The notes beneath the pieces are model-generated. The model was not told where the DNA came from. It did not search any database and saw nothing but the letters and a program-made list of their open reading frames with translations. 64,000 nucleotides of DNA. It comes from Protopterus annectens. Taxonomy: Eukaryota; Chordata; Ceratodontiformes; Protopteridae. The position numbers were made by a program, and so were the translations under genes. Below, piece after piece: positions 12,471 to 24,393 of this stretch; the stretch's first letter is position 1, and every line of letters begins with the position of its first letter. The stretch covers positions 1,013,076,988 through 1,013,140,987 of the forward strand of contig NC_056726.1 in NCBI RefSeq assembly GCF_019279795.1, written 5' to 3'.

Positions 12471-12575
12471 AGATATCTGGAGATATGCACTTACCACAAC
12501 CTCGAGTTCTAACACAGAAATCATAGGAGACAAAGTCTTATACCAGATGATACATATACATATTTGTTCTTTCGC

Positions 12576-12617
12576 CTTGTATTGTATTGTATTGTATTGT
12601 AGGGTATTGTATTGTAT
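12576..12617. repeat. (GTATT)n pentanucleotide microsatellite
   Basis: About eight imperfect GTATT units lie immediately before an L2 3' tail. Confidence 0.9.
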
Positions 12618-12738
12618 GTCATATTGTAATATTTAACTATGGAGCTTTTCTCTCTGGGCCTCAGCTGAAAAGGGCATGTCATCACTCATTTGAAATTTTC
12701 TGGTAAACAAATGCTAATACATAAATAAATAAAAATTT
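12618..12738 (+). mobile_element. L2-type LINE 3' tail
   Basis: It carries 'cttttctctctgggcctcag' followed by 'ctgaaaa', then 'tttctggtaaacaaatg' and a TAAATAAATAAA tail, the same end seen at 11,010, 42,545, 47,800 and 48,226. Confidence 0.75.
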
Positions 12739-12759
12739 CAACCTTCACACTAAGGAAAT

Positions 12760-13520
12760 TATTAATTCAACTGTGAAAGGTGTTCCTGCTAACTACCACA
12801 TCAATAGCAACACCCTAAATACACACTCAGTGGTGAGAGACCTGGGCACACAGGTTGACAACAACATTGTCTTTGATCATCATGTCTCCACAGTAGTAAG
12901 AAGGACATTCTATATTGCTCATCTCATAAGTAAGGGGCCTCCAGAAAAAAAAGAGGTTATAACCTCCCTGTACTCTTCATTCATTAGGCCAATAACTGAG
13001 TACAATGCCCATTTTAGTATGCACCTTTCCAGGCACCTGCAGCAACTGGAAATGCCACGAAGGTTACTCACAAGGAAAATTCAAGGTCTTCAGCATCTGC
13101 CCTATGTGGATTGTCTGAAATCAGTGTCATTTTATTTTTTTTTCATACAGACTACTCAGAAGTGATCTCTGCATTGCATACAAGGCAATCTCTGACCCTG
13201 CTTTATTGGAAATGCTCCATATCTGTAAGTCAAATGGTACATGGCTTACTCACTCTAAAGACCTTAATCTGGTATATGACATTAATAGAACAGACTCCCA
13301 GTTCATGTCAAACAGAGCACCTCACTAGCCCTCTTTAAATGTAATCTGGACAATTGGATGGGCAACCATAAATTTACCCTGGGGGTTCCACCTGTGTCCC
13401 TCTTGGACAGGGGCAATAGGTGCTGATTGTGGAAATAAGGGTGGAACTTGGCTAGGCTTGTAATGGCCCTAATGCCATTAGCCTAATAACTTCCTATGAT
13501 CCTATGATCCTATGAATTGA
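12760..13520 (+). mobile_element. CR1-type LINE, 5'-truncated 3' end
   Basis: The frame at 12,773-13,165 matches the C-terminal part of CR1 ORF2 ('NYHI.SN.L', 'VRDLGTQVD', 'RHLQQLE.P'). A frameshift lies near 13,130 in a T-run. The element closes with 'aggcttgtaatggccctaat' and then the octamer repeat 'atcctatgatcctatgatcc' (13,495-13,514), the CR1 hallmark. Confidence 0.92.
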
Positions 13521-13799
13521 TACAAATGTCTCAATGCCAAAAGTTGAATATGGGCTACACATTCTAGCATTAGTCTCCTCATACAAGTTACGTCAAGTAG
13601 TCAAAACTATTTCAGTTCATCACAGTTGTCACTTAACATGTCATTCAATAGCTAATGCACATTGGCTTCATGTTATAGCTACAGCCCTATTTGTACTTAA
13701 CTTACAAAAGTTTTGTCTATTACATCATAATTGCTGCTCACCACTTGCAAATTACATCGGGGGTAAGCATTTTTTAATGCTGGGTTCCACTAGACCAAG
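13521..13799. other. Non-coding DNA, nothing recognised
   Basis: The open frame at 13,534-13,815 has no recognisable motif. Confidence 0.35.
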
Positions 13800-14010
13800 T
13801 TCCGAAACACAGTGACAGAATTCCTGAAAAACTGACTTATGTATCCAAGATGGCTATTTCCAAGATTATTTCCTTTTCTCCCAGGAATGGTGATGTTGGA
13901 ATTAGTATATATAAGTTTGGGGGGTGCAGGGGGGGCTTGCTCCCCTGCAAAATGGAAGTTTAAAGGAAAAAAGCAATCTTCAAGATTCACTTTTTTCCCC
14001 TTGTTTTTTG
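13800..14010. repeat. Dispersed repeat with a G-rich core shared with two foldback elements
   Basis: The core 'ttagtatatataagtttggg' then 'gggtgcaggggggg' then 'cttgctcccctgcaaaa' (about 13,900-13,953) parallels 'ttggtatatttaagtagggg' with 'cttgcccctctgcaaaag' at 48,555-48,635. It also parallels the reverse complement of 61,225-61,290. Termini like those of the foldback elements were not found here, so this may be a related but different or decayed element. Confidence 0.55.
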
Positions 14011-14680
14011 ATCTTTTTGTTTCCAAATTTTGGCCCTTGACATTTTGAGTGCTAACATTTCAACAAGGAGCCAATTGAGATTAGATCTGCTAACTACAAT
14101 CTACATAACAGCAACAAACAGCCCCCTTCTAATGAGCACTGCTTTAATTTGTCAGCAGAAGAGTCTTTTTCTGAAATCTCTGCTGTTTCATAGAATTCTT
14201 TACCGCAAGAGTGATCTTACAGAGACTTACAAGTGCACTTGTGTCTGTGCTTTTGTCTAATGGGCAGTCACACTGTAAGTAAGAGCTCTTGAGATAGTGA
14301 TGTACTGTTTTGTTTAGCATTCTCGTATGACTGTATATTTAAGTAACAATTCCACTGTGATATAAATGCACAGTCTATTTCCATGTTTTCTCTAACATTT
14401 CCTACATACTGGTTTTGTATTTTTAAGTGTTTGCCTACATTATTTGATAAGAGTTCATAATGTTATTAAGATTCCTCTTAATATTTTTTGAAAATTGTAA
14501 TCACTTTTTAATATTAACTAAATTCTTACTAAGCTAATGACCAGGGAGACCACTGAAAAGCTTGATCATGTCATCCAGCAATGATGGCAGGCTAACAGTG
14601 CTCCAAATTAAATAAATGATCCCCACATATCCCAGGCAAAACTTTGTGATCACCCATCAGGTCATTCAGACTAGTTTTAA

Positions 14681-14797
14681 TGGTTGCTAGGCAAACTGTG
14701 GTTGATATGGTTGCTAGGCAAACATTGTGGTTGATATGGTTGCTAGGCAAACAGTGTGGTTGATATGGTTGCTAGGCAAACAGTGTGGGTGATATGT
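14681..14797. repeat. 29-bp tandem repeat containing an RFX-like palindrome
   Basis: About four copies of a 29-bp unit contain 'ggttgctaggcaaac' and 'gtggttgatat'. The inner GTTGCTAGGCAAA resembles the palindromic X-box bound by RFX proteins. Function is not shown. Confidence 0.85.
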
Positions 14798-15049
14798 AAG
14801 GATAGTGTATAACAGGAAAGGAGAATACTTTGGGTTAGGTATGTCATGTCATGATATGGAAGTTTAGATTTAATTCACTGTAACAGGTATATGCTTTACC
14901 ATGGGTTCGTTTAGGTGAATGATTTCTGCAGAAGGCTGAGCAGATATTATCCCTCAGGAATATGTGCAACACTGAGAAGAGCGGCAGGGCTTTTAGACTA
15001 GATCATTTTAGTGAGGACACACACTGCAGTCTGTTGAGTTGGTTTAATT
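14798..15049. other. Non-coding DNA, nothing recognised
   Basis: No motif was seen between the 29-bp repeat and the CR1 fragment. Confidence 0.35.
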
Positions 15050-16270
15050 GTTAAGCGAGATACATGCCAAAGGGGGCATTACATTCTATGATATGCCAAA
15101 TAAGGGAGGACGAAAGTGGGATTATAACTTTTTTGTACCTTGAGGAGATACTATGAAGGGTATGTTGTGCAAGGCAGAAGGATTTTCTAATCACCACAGA
15201 GACATGGTGGTTAGAGGAGAATTTGTTACCAACATGGACGATCAAGTTTCTGACAACAGTGTTAGATTTAAGTGGAATGATATTTACATGGTAACCAGCA
15301 GTGAAGCTAGATTTACCAAAGGAAACTTTGCAGCATTTCTTGGCAGTATAGCCACGATTAATACGCCAAGCACAGGTTTGGTTTACCCTTTGCTGTAGAA
15401 TTTGAATATCAGAATAGGATTTAATAAACACTCTCACTATGCAAATCATTAACAAACTTACTTAACCATAGTCTATTGATATCAACTACCATTCCACAGA
15501 GCTATAAACCAAAAATGGTGGGGACCAAGAGAGATCCATGAGGGATACCACTAGTGATGCATTTTTGTCTAGTGCAAAATTCTGTGTCTTTAAAGTTCTG
15601 TCAGATAACCAGTTACCTATTGAGGAGACTATGTATGGATTAATTTTGAGCTGGAAGAGTTTGTTGATACTCAGCATAGAGGAAAGTGTCAATGCCCTTG
15701 ACAAGGTCCTGGTAGGCAGATTAGACTGTATGTACCCCACAGCAATGGCCTCAGTAACCCTTTCAAAGAACTCAACCAAGTTGAAGCAGGCATGATTTTA
15801 CTTTTACAAAGCCAAATTGGTGTTTATACAGTCATATAATGTCCTTTTTATCACTGCTTATTACTTCGGCTATAATATATTTCACAGTCTTGATGATAGT
15901 ACTAGTTATACTAATAGACCTGTAACTCCCCAGGTCAGTAGAGGGGCAGCCTTTATGTAAGGGTAACACAGCAACTGTTCACCATACCTTGGAGAAGTAA
16001 CCAGTAGAGAAACTTATGATGGAAGGATTTTGAAAATGGAACTTGATGATTCTCAGCAGACCTCTATGGGTTATGTTAAAATCCATAGAAATGGTGTTTT
16101 TAATTTCAGAATGTTCCCAAAGGACTTGGTACAAAGTGATTTTAGGAGGGAAGGTGTGAAGTAGGATAGAGGGACAGATGGGAGAGTAGATGGAGAGAAG
16201 CCTGAAGATAATTTGCCTGCAAAAATATTAGCAATGTTCTTAGGGTCAGAGAAGGAGGTATTATTACAGA
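15050..16270 (-). mobile_element. Old CR1-type LINE fragment (RT region)
   Basis: Minus-strand frames at 15,051-15,455 and 15,486-15,779 show decayed ORF2 blocks ('RNLIVHVGNKFSSNHHVS', 'IIECNAPFGMYL', 'FFERVTEAI', 'GNWLSDRT'). Homology to the CR1 RT appears to continue to about 16,270 without a long open frame. It is the most diverged CR1 in the window and lacks both ends. Confidence 0.82.
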
Positions 16271-16756
16271 TAAGTTTAATACATATTTATTTGTTACTTG
16301 TGAGCTGCCAAATATAGCTGAGAATAATGTAGTCCTGAGTTCTATGACAAAGAAAATAGTTGCATGGACTGCTTAAACTGTGACACCAATATGTTAAGGG
16401 AGCGACTGGTGGTGATTGTTACAATATCCAAGACTGGTTTAATAATCAGTTTGTGTTTGAACATCAAGACTAATTTAGGAATGCAGATTTGGACAAGCAG
16501 CTCAATGAACATGAGAAAAAAGATGGTCAAATATAGAAAACTCCATCTTGAGAATTGCTGTGTAAAGACTACATTACGGGAAATATCCTATAGAGTTGAT
16601 ATATCAATCAGAACTTTATAAGGAATTGATAGCGTTGATCAATAAACAGGGTTGTAAGTTAATGGAAGTTGTGACGCCCGTGCCCTGGCCCAGCAATTAA
16701 GGAGCCTCAATCCTCACCACTAACACCAACGAGAGCATCTCATCTATCAGGAAAGG
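16271..16756. other. Unassigned DNA upstream of the CR1 5'UTR
   Basis: No motif was recognised. The exact 5' end of the CR1 element could lie within 16,660-16,757, because GC-richer sequence begins near 16,670. Confidence 0.35.
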
Positions 16757-17935
16757 AAGCGACTACTTTCCTGATTTAAGTATTTTTTCTGTTTTTTTAC
16801 TTGAAATACCTTCTCTTGCTTACTTTGAACAAGCTTAAACTGTTTTTTTAACTGTTTGCTGCATTATATAATATCTGCACTTAAAATTACACTTGGTCGA
16901 AAATTGGTCGAAAGTTTGTTGTTTGTTTGTTTAATTTAACTGTTGAGGCTGCCCACTAAAGTGTGCTAGCCTGTGTAACTGATTTATTACTGTTTTCTGT
17001 ATTTCTGTGTGCTTTCTATCTGAAAAACAAAAAAAAAAAAACAAAAAAATAATCCTTGTTTCCCGCCTCTCCTTGACTAGTTTAGACCAGTTTACAGGCT
17101 TTGCTGTATTCTGGGCTGTGGTGTAGTTCCTGTGTTGTCCATTACCTTACTTGGATAGAAGGAAGTTTCTTTGCTCACCAGTGGGAGTGGGGAGCCTTGA
17201 GCAGCTATTCTGTCCCTGAAGGAGTGACCTCAGCACAAGAGCTGTAGTAATTGGTTGTTTTGGACCATTTCTAGCTCTTTTGAAGTTCCCTGTTTAAAAT
17301 CCGCCTCTGAGTGTTTTTTTTCTGGTTATACTACTCAGAGACAGCTCCACGTGGTCCTGCAGAGTGGTCCTAGCTACAGAGAACTGAGAAAGCGACTACT
17401 TTCCTGATTTAAGTATTTTTGCTGTTTTTTTACTTGAAATACCTTCTCTTGCTTACTTTGAACAAGCTTAAACTGTTTTTTTTAACTGTTTGCTGCATTA
17501 TATAATATCTGCACTTAAAATTACACTTGGTCGAAAATTGGTCGAAAGTTTGTTGTTTGTTTGTTTAATTTAACTGTTGAGTTTGCCCACTAAAGTGTGC
17601 TAGCCTGTGTAACTGATTTATTACTGTTTTCTGTATTTCTGTGTGCTTTCTATCTGAAAAACACAAAAAACAAAAAAAAAAAATCCTTGTTTTCCCGCCT
17701 CTCCTCGACTAGTTTAGACCAGTTTACAGGCTTTGCTGTATTCTGGGCTGTGGTGTAGTTCCTGTGTTGTCCATTACCTTACTTGGATAGAAGGAAGTTT
17801 CTTTGCTCACCAGTGGGAGTGGGGAGCCTTGAGCAGCCTATCTGTCCCTGAAGGAGTGACCTCAGCACAAGAGCTGTAGTAATTGGTTGTTTTGAACCAT
17901 TTCTAGCTCTTTTGAAGTTCCCTGTTTAAAATCTG
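16757..17935 (+). repeat. Tandem 5'UTR monomers of the CR1 element
   Basis: A unit beginning 'agcgactactttcctgattt' at about 16,757 recurs at about 17,390. The two copies are nearly identical for some 545 bp, through 'gaagttccctgtttaaaat'. Unit 1 carries an extra ~85 bp (17,305-17,389) before unit 2. Differences are mainly homopolymer length and a few substitutions. By analogy with monomer promoters of some mammalian L1 families, these may each carry promoter activity; that is inference. Confidence 0.9.
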
Positions 17936-18215
17936 CATTTGCACGGCTTTGCGTGATTGTGCGCATAGTGCAGCGCCAGTTAAACAAGGTTAAACTTTTT
18001 CTGGCTCAGCCAAGTCTGCTCTTTAAATTTTCCCTTAGAAAGCTTTACTCTTAGAATAACCAGTCTACTCGCTATATTATAAGCCTAGCACTTGTTCTCA
18101 AAACTTCTCTTCTAAAGTAAGCACTCTCAAACTAAAGTAAGCACTACATCCACCTACCACCCCTGTGAATACCCACTTCCCTTAAAGGCACAGCACTCTC
18201 TTATAATATTCTAGC

Positions 18216-19187
18216 ATGTCGAGTGGTAGATTTCTAGCATCTTCTCCTGTTCAGCTGGTTAATCTGGGAATCTTGAGACAATGCTACAATTGTCTCATGT
18301 ACACAGACAACCCTCTCCTCCTCCCAACAAACACAAATACATGTGAGAGATGCAACTATATAGCCAAACTGGAGGCTGAACTCTCTCAACACAGGACTGG
18401 CATGACCAGACAGGAGGAGAACGTAACCACACACACAACAAACCCAGTCACACATAGACCTACCCCAACTGCAAATCAAACACATAATAACACAGAGACA
18501 TATTTGGAGGCTCTAATAAAAAACTTACCAAAACAACAGAGGCTCCCAAAGCAGACACCCAAAAATCCAGGACCTCAAAACATAACACATGCAACACATA
18601 CTTCAATAAATCGGTGTGTCAAACAATCACAGCCCTTAAGGCCAAACACTATGCCTGATACACTAGTGATAGGTGACTCTATGGTCAGACACACTGACAT
18701 TCCGTTTACCAGGCTGAACAAGGAGAGGGTAATGGTGAGCTGCCTATTGGGGGCTAGGATCCGCCATATAACACATGCACTCAGGTCACTCAAAAGCACG
18801 TACAAATATGACTCCGTCATTGTCCATGCCGGCGTGAATGACCTGAGACATACCTCCCTGGACTACATGAAAAGAGACATAGAGGAGCTCTCTGATTATG
18901 TAGCCCAGGCTGGTATGACCCTGACCCTGAGCAGCATCTTGCCCTCACCAAGAATGATGCCACAATACAAAGACAAGATGATCAGCTTTAATAATTGGCT
19001 CAATTACTGGTGTCATTCTAGGGGATCCAATGTCTGTCTGCTTGGGATGACATGCTGGACAAACCAAGCTGCTTCATAGACGGCTTGCACCTGTCACCAC
19101 TGGGCTTCCGGATATTGGCTAAGGCTCTTGCCAACCCCATAGTGCCTTTTTTAGGCAAGGCTGAAAAGACGAACCCACCTCCTTAGA
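18216..19187 (+). pseudogene. CR1 ORF1: zinc-finger-like N-terminus plus SGNH/GDSL esterase
   Basis: The open frame runs from ATG 18,216 for 287 codons. Near the N-terminus are two CX2C pairs (CYNC and CERC, about residues 23-46), a zinc-binding-like pattern. After a T/N/P-rich linker, the esterase part shows block I 'VIGDS' (nucleophile Ser), block III 'HAGVND', and a helix-rich body. The expected catalytic Asp-His block ('DGLHLSPLG') is present at about 19,080-19,110, but in another frame. A one-base loss near 19,032 shifts the frame and gives an early stop at 19,077-19,079. The original stop is TAG at 19,185. ORF1 esterases are known from the CR1 clade. ORF2 starts only 8 bp downstream. 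Confidence 0.88.
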
Positions 19188-19195
19188 AAACAAAA

Positions 19196-22023
19196 ATGGA
19201 AAAAAAATTAAGGGTAATGCTGCTCAATGCCAGAAGTCTAAATCTCAAGATGCAGGCTCTTGAAGCACTCCTCAGTATGGAGAACATTGATGTCTGCGCA
19301 GTAACTGAAACCTGGTTCAAGGCTCCTGAGAGCACCCCAGCACTATCAGGCTTTACCTCGTATCATGCTTTTCGGCCCCAAAATCCGGGCCGAACCACAA
19401 AGGGAGGGGGAGTGTCCATATTCATCAAGGATACCCACACCTCCAGGTTAGTGGCAACTCATGAAGCATCGGAGACCATCCAGGTGCAACTAACCATAGG
19501 CAAAACTGCTATACAACTGGTTGCATGTTACAGACCACCCTCCCAATCTCAAGAACCCCATTCAGCCTTCCTGAAGACATTGGAAGATATGAATGTCTCA
19601 CCAAATGCCATCATATTGGGAGACTTCAACTACCCTAACATAGACTGGGTGCACTATTCTAGCCCTAACACCCTATCCCAAAGGTTCCTGGAATTCATAA
19701 ACTCAAATGCATTGGAACAGCTAGTCACCTCTCCCACAAGGGGGGATAATATACTAGACCTGATCATCACAAACATGGGGACAAAATGCTCCACACCAGA
19801 AGTATTCCCCTCACTAGTGAGATCTGACCACAAACTAATCACCCTGGATATACATATTCCACCTCCACCCCCAGCACAAAAGAGTACGGTGAAAAACTTC
19901 TCAAAAGCCGACTTTACACTTCTTAAGACTGAGATGGTATCATTTAAGCCCAATGGGCCAATGGAAACCACATTCCACAATGCTGAATCCTACACAAATG
20001 CTTTCTATGGACATCTCCAAGAATGCATGGATCGTGCAATCCCAAATAAAACCAAGACCCTCTCCACCAAGGGAAAGTGTCCTGTCTGGTGGACCCCAGC
20101 CATAAACAAATTGTATGACAAAAGAAGGAAGCTAATGCAAGACATAGCAAAATCCCATAAAGGGAAGGCATCTCTGATCAGCACTCTGATCAGTAGAAAG
20201 CTACGTTCTCTCATAAAAACATCCAAGGCCAACTTTGAGAGAAAAATTGCTAAGGACACTCAAGACAACCACAAAGTATTCTTCAGTTATGTTAGAAGCC
20301 TAGGTGGAAACCCTCAGATATGCTCAGAGTTAGTACACAACGACAAAAAATTTACCGAACCCACAGATATTGCCAACATTCTGGCAGACAGGTTCAGTGC
20401 AAATTTCTCCCCTCCGTTACCCCCAAAAGAAGAAATACAATACTTATCCCAGAATGTAACCTCCCTGTCATCTCAGATGTCCAGGTGAGAGCCGCCCTCA
20501 GCAAAGCAAAAAACACAGCATCAATGGGACCTGATGGTATCGCCGGCTGCGTGATACGTGAACTCCAAGAGGAGCTAAACCCGCATATAAAAATGCTATT
20601 TAACCTTAGCCTTACTACAGGATATGTACCTGAACACTGGCGTACAGCAACAGTGGTCCCACTCCACAAAGGAGGCTCCGCTACAGACCCTGGGAACTAC
20701 CGCCCCATAAGCTTAACCAGCCTGGTCTGCAAAGCTATGGAAAGAATCATTATGGAACTCATAAACAACGACATTGGGGACCTACAGACACTTGATCCCA
20801 CCCAGTTCGGCTTTGTAAAGGGCAGATCCTGCCTTTTGAACCTGGTTGACTTTTTCGAAACAGTCACTAGAGCCATTGATGAGGGCAAAGCAGTCCATAC
20901 AGCCTACCTGGACTTGGCTAAAGCCTTTGACACAATACCCCACTCAGGCATCATAGACAAGCTAAACAGCTTAAATGTAAATCCATATGTCACAAGATGG
21001 GTTGCAAATTGGCTAAAGAACAGAACCCATAAAGTCAAAATTGTGGGAGCCATGTCAGACTCAAAGCCAGTCACAAGTCGTGTCCCACAGGGCTCTGTCC
21101 TGGGACCCCTCTTGTTCGGCATCTACTTCTCAGATGTGAAAGCAAACATGGGAGGGTTGCGGCTGACAAAGTTCGCAGATGACTGCAAACTAGGCGCCAT
21201 AGTCGATACACCAGCTGACACATACATCCTACAGAAAGGCCTCACCGAAACGGACAACTGGTGCCAAAATCATGGCCTTAAACTGAATGCCAAGAAATGT
21301 ATAGTCATCCCCTTTGGGAAAAACAAAGTACCCACAAATTATCACATAGACAGTAACCCACTGAGTACGGAAAAAGTAATCAGAGACCTGGGGACCCAAG
21401 TCGATAGTGACCTCTCATTTGACACCCACATTGCCAAAGTGGTTAGAAAGACTTTCTACCTTGCCCACCTTATCATGAAGGGGTTCACATCCAGATCAAA
21501 GGAGGTCATTGTACCCCTATACTCCTCCCTTATTAGGCCCATGATTGAGTACAATGCCCCATTTGGTATGTACCTCACCCGGCACTTACAACAGCTGGAG
21601 AGACCCCAGATGTACCTCACCAAGAGGATCAAGGGTCTCCAACATACGTCATATGCTGCCAGGCTAAAGAAACTCCAGCTCTATTCAGTAGCATATCGCC
21701 TGCTCAGAGGTGATCTGTGCCTGACGTACAAGGCCATGTTCAACCAGGAATTGATGGACATGCTCCACCTCAAAAAATCCAGATCCATTAGAACCACGAG
21801 AGCTAAAGATTTAAATCTCAGCACAAATATGAATAGAACATGCTGAAGGGACAGATTCATAACTCAGAGGCTTCCCACACTCTGGAACAGAATCCCAGTT
21901 CATGTTAGGCAGAGCCCCTCACTGACTCTCTTCAAGGGAAATCTTGACGAGTGGATGGAAGATCGTAGGTTTACCCCAGAGGTCATCCCTGTGTCACTAC
22001 TAGACAGAGGCACAGTAAACTAA
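19196..22023 (+). pseudogene. CR1 ORF2: endonuclease and reverse transcriptase, broken
   Basis: ATG at 19,196 opens 430 codons of endonuclease and linker: 'LLNARSLN' at the N-terminus, 'VTETWF' (metal-binding Glu), 'ILGDFNYP', and a terminal 'SDHKLIT' block, the usual order of the APE-like domain. A one-base change near 20,420-20,435 moves the reading to another frame, which continues as RT. RT blocks include 'AYLDLAKAFDT', 'VPQGSVLGPLLF' and catalytic 'FADD' (21,172-21,183). A TGA replaces the conserved Trp codon of 'TCWRDR' at 21,844-21,846; the same frame then runs to TAA at 22,021. About 940 codons in total, normal for CR1. The copy cannot make a full enzyme as read. Confidence 0.93.
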
Positions 22024-22405
22024 TTTTAATAAGGGGATCTTCAATGTGTCACTACTAGACAAAGGCACAGTATTCTAAATTTGTTCTGTACACTTTAGTA
22101 CCACTACATGGGGTGGTGAAAGCCACATCACTAGGGCTAGGCTTACAAATGCCCCAGGGCTGATAGCCTAGTACTAAACTATGAAACTATGAAACTATAA
22201 CAAATACACACAGTAAAGTGCAATTTCCCTTAAGAGCACACAGAGATCACAGTCAGTCCAGGGCTGGTCTCTCCCTTGCTCCTCAGGTCCCCAATAAGAA
22301 TCCCCACTGACACAGCTATAGGGTCCAGATCTTAGCCTAGCTGGCAAGCTAAAACCTCCAGTACCCTCTCTGTCCAACCAGTGCTTCGTGTTCCTGCCCA
22401 AGTAG

Positions 22406-22406
<1 letters not shown>

Positions 22407-22459
<53 letters not shown>
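22407..22459. repeat. (CA)n microsatellite
   Basis: About 53 bp of uninterrupted CA dinucleotides. Open frames through it on either strand are artefacts of the repeat. Confidence 0.98.
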
Positions 22460-22460
<1 letters not shown>

Positions 22461-23672
22461 AGAGATAAGTATTTATACAACTTCACAGACACTCTTGGGA
22501 AAGGCTGACACAGATTCTCCAGCTGTGCCCCTATACCCACACTATTCGGTAGTAATTACTGCCACCACCAGCTAATAATTATCAGCTACCCAAAGGCCCT
22601 TAAAACGGTGTCCAATTATCACCATGCAATATTATTATCCAATAGTAGTGTAACTTAAGCAATCAAGGCTTATTGGAAGGGCTTATTACAGGATCACTTA
22701 TAAGCATGCAATGTACTCTAGAGCTTAATTATCTCTACATAAATCAGCCACAGTTTAAATGTTTTTAAAAATATTTAATAATAAATACTAAAAACACAAG
22801 ACAATACTACTACACCACAGTGCTATTCAAGAGTTCAGAGATCACACAGAAACTTAAAATAATTCAGTAGTACAGTTCTGACATAACAGAAAAAACACTT
22901 CGTCTAATCTTTATACTCCTAGCTATTTCTACAAGAAAACACACTTCAAAGATAACTTACTTAAGAGAGCATAGGCAGTGCTGAGTTAGATGTCCAAGAT
23001 CAAAATGCTTACAGTCTCTCTATGAACAATATTTTTTAAAATCACTAACAAACATTTCTGCTGGGCCCTCCCAGATTACATCATTTTTTTGACACTTAGG
23101 TTTCCCAGTATACACATTACATCATTTTGACACTTTCCTGGTTCCCAGGCCACACAGAAACTGCATTGACATTATTTTACACTTACAGCAATAAAGGACA
23201 TTCCACATGTAAATTCCGGTCATTAACTTTAGTCTTAAAACAAAAGAAAGAATATGCTAGTCCAGACATAATGACTCCGAGCTCTGGAGATCAAAAGAAC
23301 ATACAAGACATGATTTTAATTTCCAAGAACAGATGTGAAATGCTTGACTTAGTTTTCCTTACAGCAGATGGCAATGTTGCTACAATCCTGGAGTTCAACA
23401 TTTTACAGTATTTTTCTTTCAATTAAGAAACAAGCCTGTATTTTACATTTGTATTTACAAATGCCAGAATTATGTATAAAATTCTCTTTAGCTAGGCTGG
23501 CAGCCTTCACCCATCTTTACCGAGTCTTCACAGAAGTATTGATTAAAGTGAATGGATGGGAAATGGAAATATTAGAACTGAGATCACCCTAGTTGATAAT
23601 TATATTACCTATGATCTGTTGTTTGGGGTGAGTGAAAATAAATACAAGGGGATTTTTTTTCTAAACTTGAAT
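22460..23672. other. Non-coding AT-rich DNA, nothing recognised
   Basis: No LINE, LTR or gene motif was found. Short frames (23,127-23,426; 23,368-23,592) show no domain. This is the left target flank of the retrovirus. Confidence 0.4.
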
Positions 23673-23677
23673 GTTTA

Positions 23678-24372
23678 TGTTAGAAAAATATGCATTAATG
23701 TGTGTATTAGTAATATGCTTAGTGCATTCAGAGCCTAAAAGAGTTAACACATTTATTCTATTTCATACTGCATAAATCTGTACAAACTGCAGTTTCTTTC
23801 TGACCTTGTATTGTCAGCTAAATCTTGCTTGTGCCTTGGAATTTAACTGAGAAGCAGATGATTTCTGCTTGCGTTAGGAAAATAATGAATAGAACAATAC
23901 TATTTGTATGAAACTCAGACAAGAAGTTCCGCTGTGCTATGAGAACATACACAGCTGTAGAAGTAACAGATAATTAGGACAAAAGCCTGCTTGAAAATAT
24001 GAACTGCAATCAGCATTTGCTTGTATCTGTATTAGAAGAGTACCTTGAAATGTAACACTGTACAATAGAGGCTTGTAAGTGAAGTACTGGTCATCAAGGC
24101 CAGGTTGTTTTTCTAAAAAGTTTCTCACAAATCTAGTCATGTCAGCAGAAAATCTGAAGTAACACCTGCTGTAGTACAATGCTTAAAGTTGTGTTTGATT
24201 ACGTCAGCTTAGAAGGCCATGTCTTGTAAAACAGTATAAGAATGAACATACTTCCTGTTAGTAGTTAGACAAATCCTTGTATTTGCATGTTTTTGTCTCC
24301 TTGCTACAAGTAAATTAAAGTGCCTTAACTGAACCTTACGTGTATTGGTCTTTGAAGTTTTTTCCTTTGACA
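23678..24372 (+). repeat. 5' LTR of the endogenous retrovirus
   Basis: 695 bp beginning tgttagaaaa and ending cctttgaca. A CRE-like TTACGTCA lies at 24,199-24,206, a TATA-like TATAAG at 24,235-24,240 and a polyadenylation-type ATTAAA at 24,314-24,319, giving a plausible U3-R-U5 order. It matches the 3' LTR at 31,950-32,646 nearly throughout. Confidence 0.95.
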
Positions 24373-24375
24373 GAT

Positions 24376-24393
24376 TGGTTCTTCGGACCGGAA
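24376..24393 (+). promoter_or_regulatory. Primer-binding site candidate
   Basis: Three bases after the LTR the sequence reads TGGTTCTTCGGACCGGAA. The initial TGG pairs with a tRNA CCA end. The rest partly resembles the tRNA-Glu type site of some class I elements, but the match is imperfect and the tRNA is not certain. Confidence 0.6.

Larger units (their letters stand above)
16757..22199 (+). mobile_element. Near-complete CR1-type LINE
   Basis: The element has a duplicated 5'UTR (16,757-17,935), ORF1 with an SGNH esterase domain, ORF2 with apurinic-like endonuclease and reverse transcriptase, a short 3'UTR, and an octamer-repeat end (actatgaaactatgaaac, about 22,178-22,199). Such elements copy by target-primed reverse transcription. 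This copy is disabled by a frameshift in each ORF and one nonsense codon, but it is the most complete reference in the window for annotating the other CR1 fragments. No target duplication was identified, partly because the 5' boundary is uncertain. Confidence 0.93.

Noticed and set aside
22195-22575. Cys/Val and Thr/His repeat proteins around 22,400
   Set aside because: They are translations of the (CA)n microsatellite.
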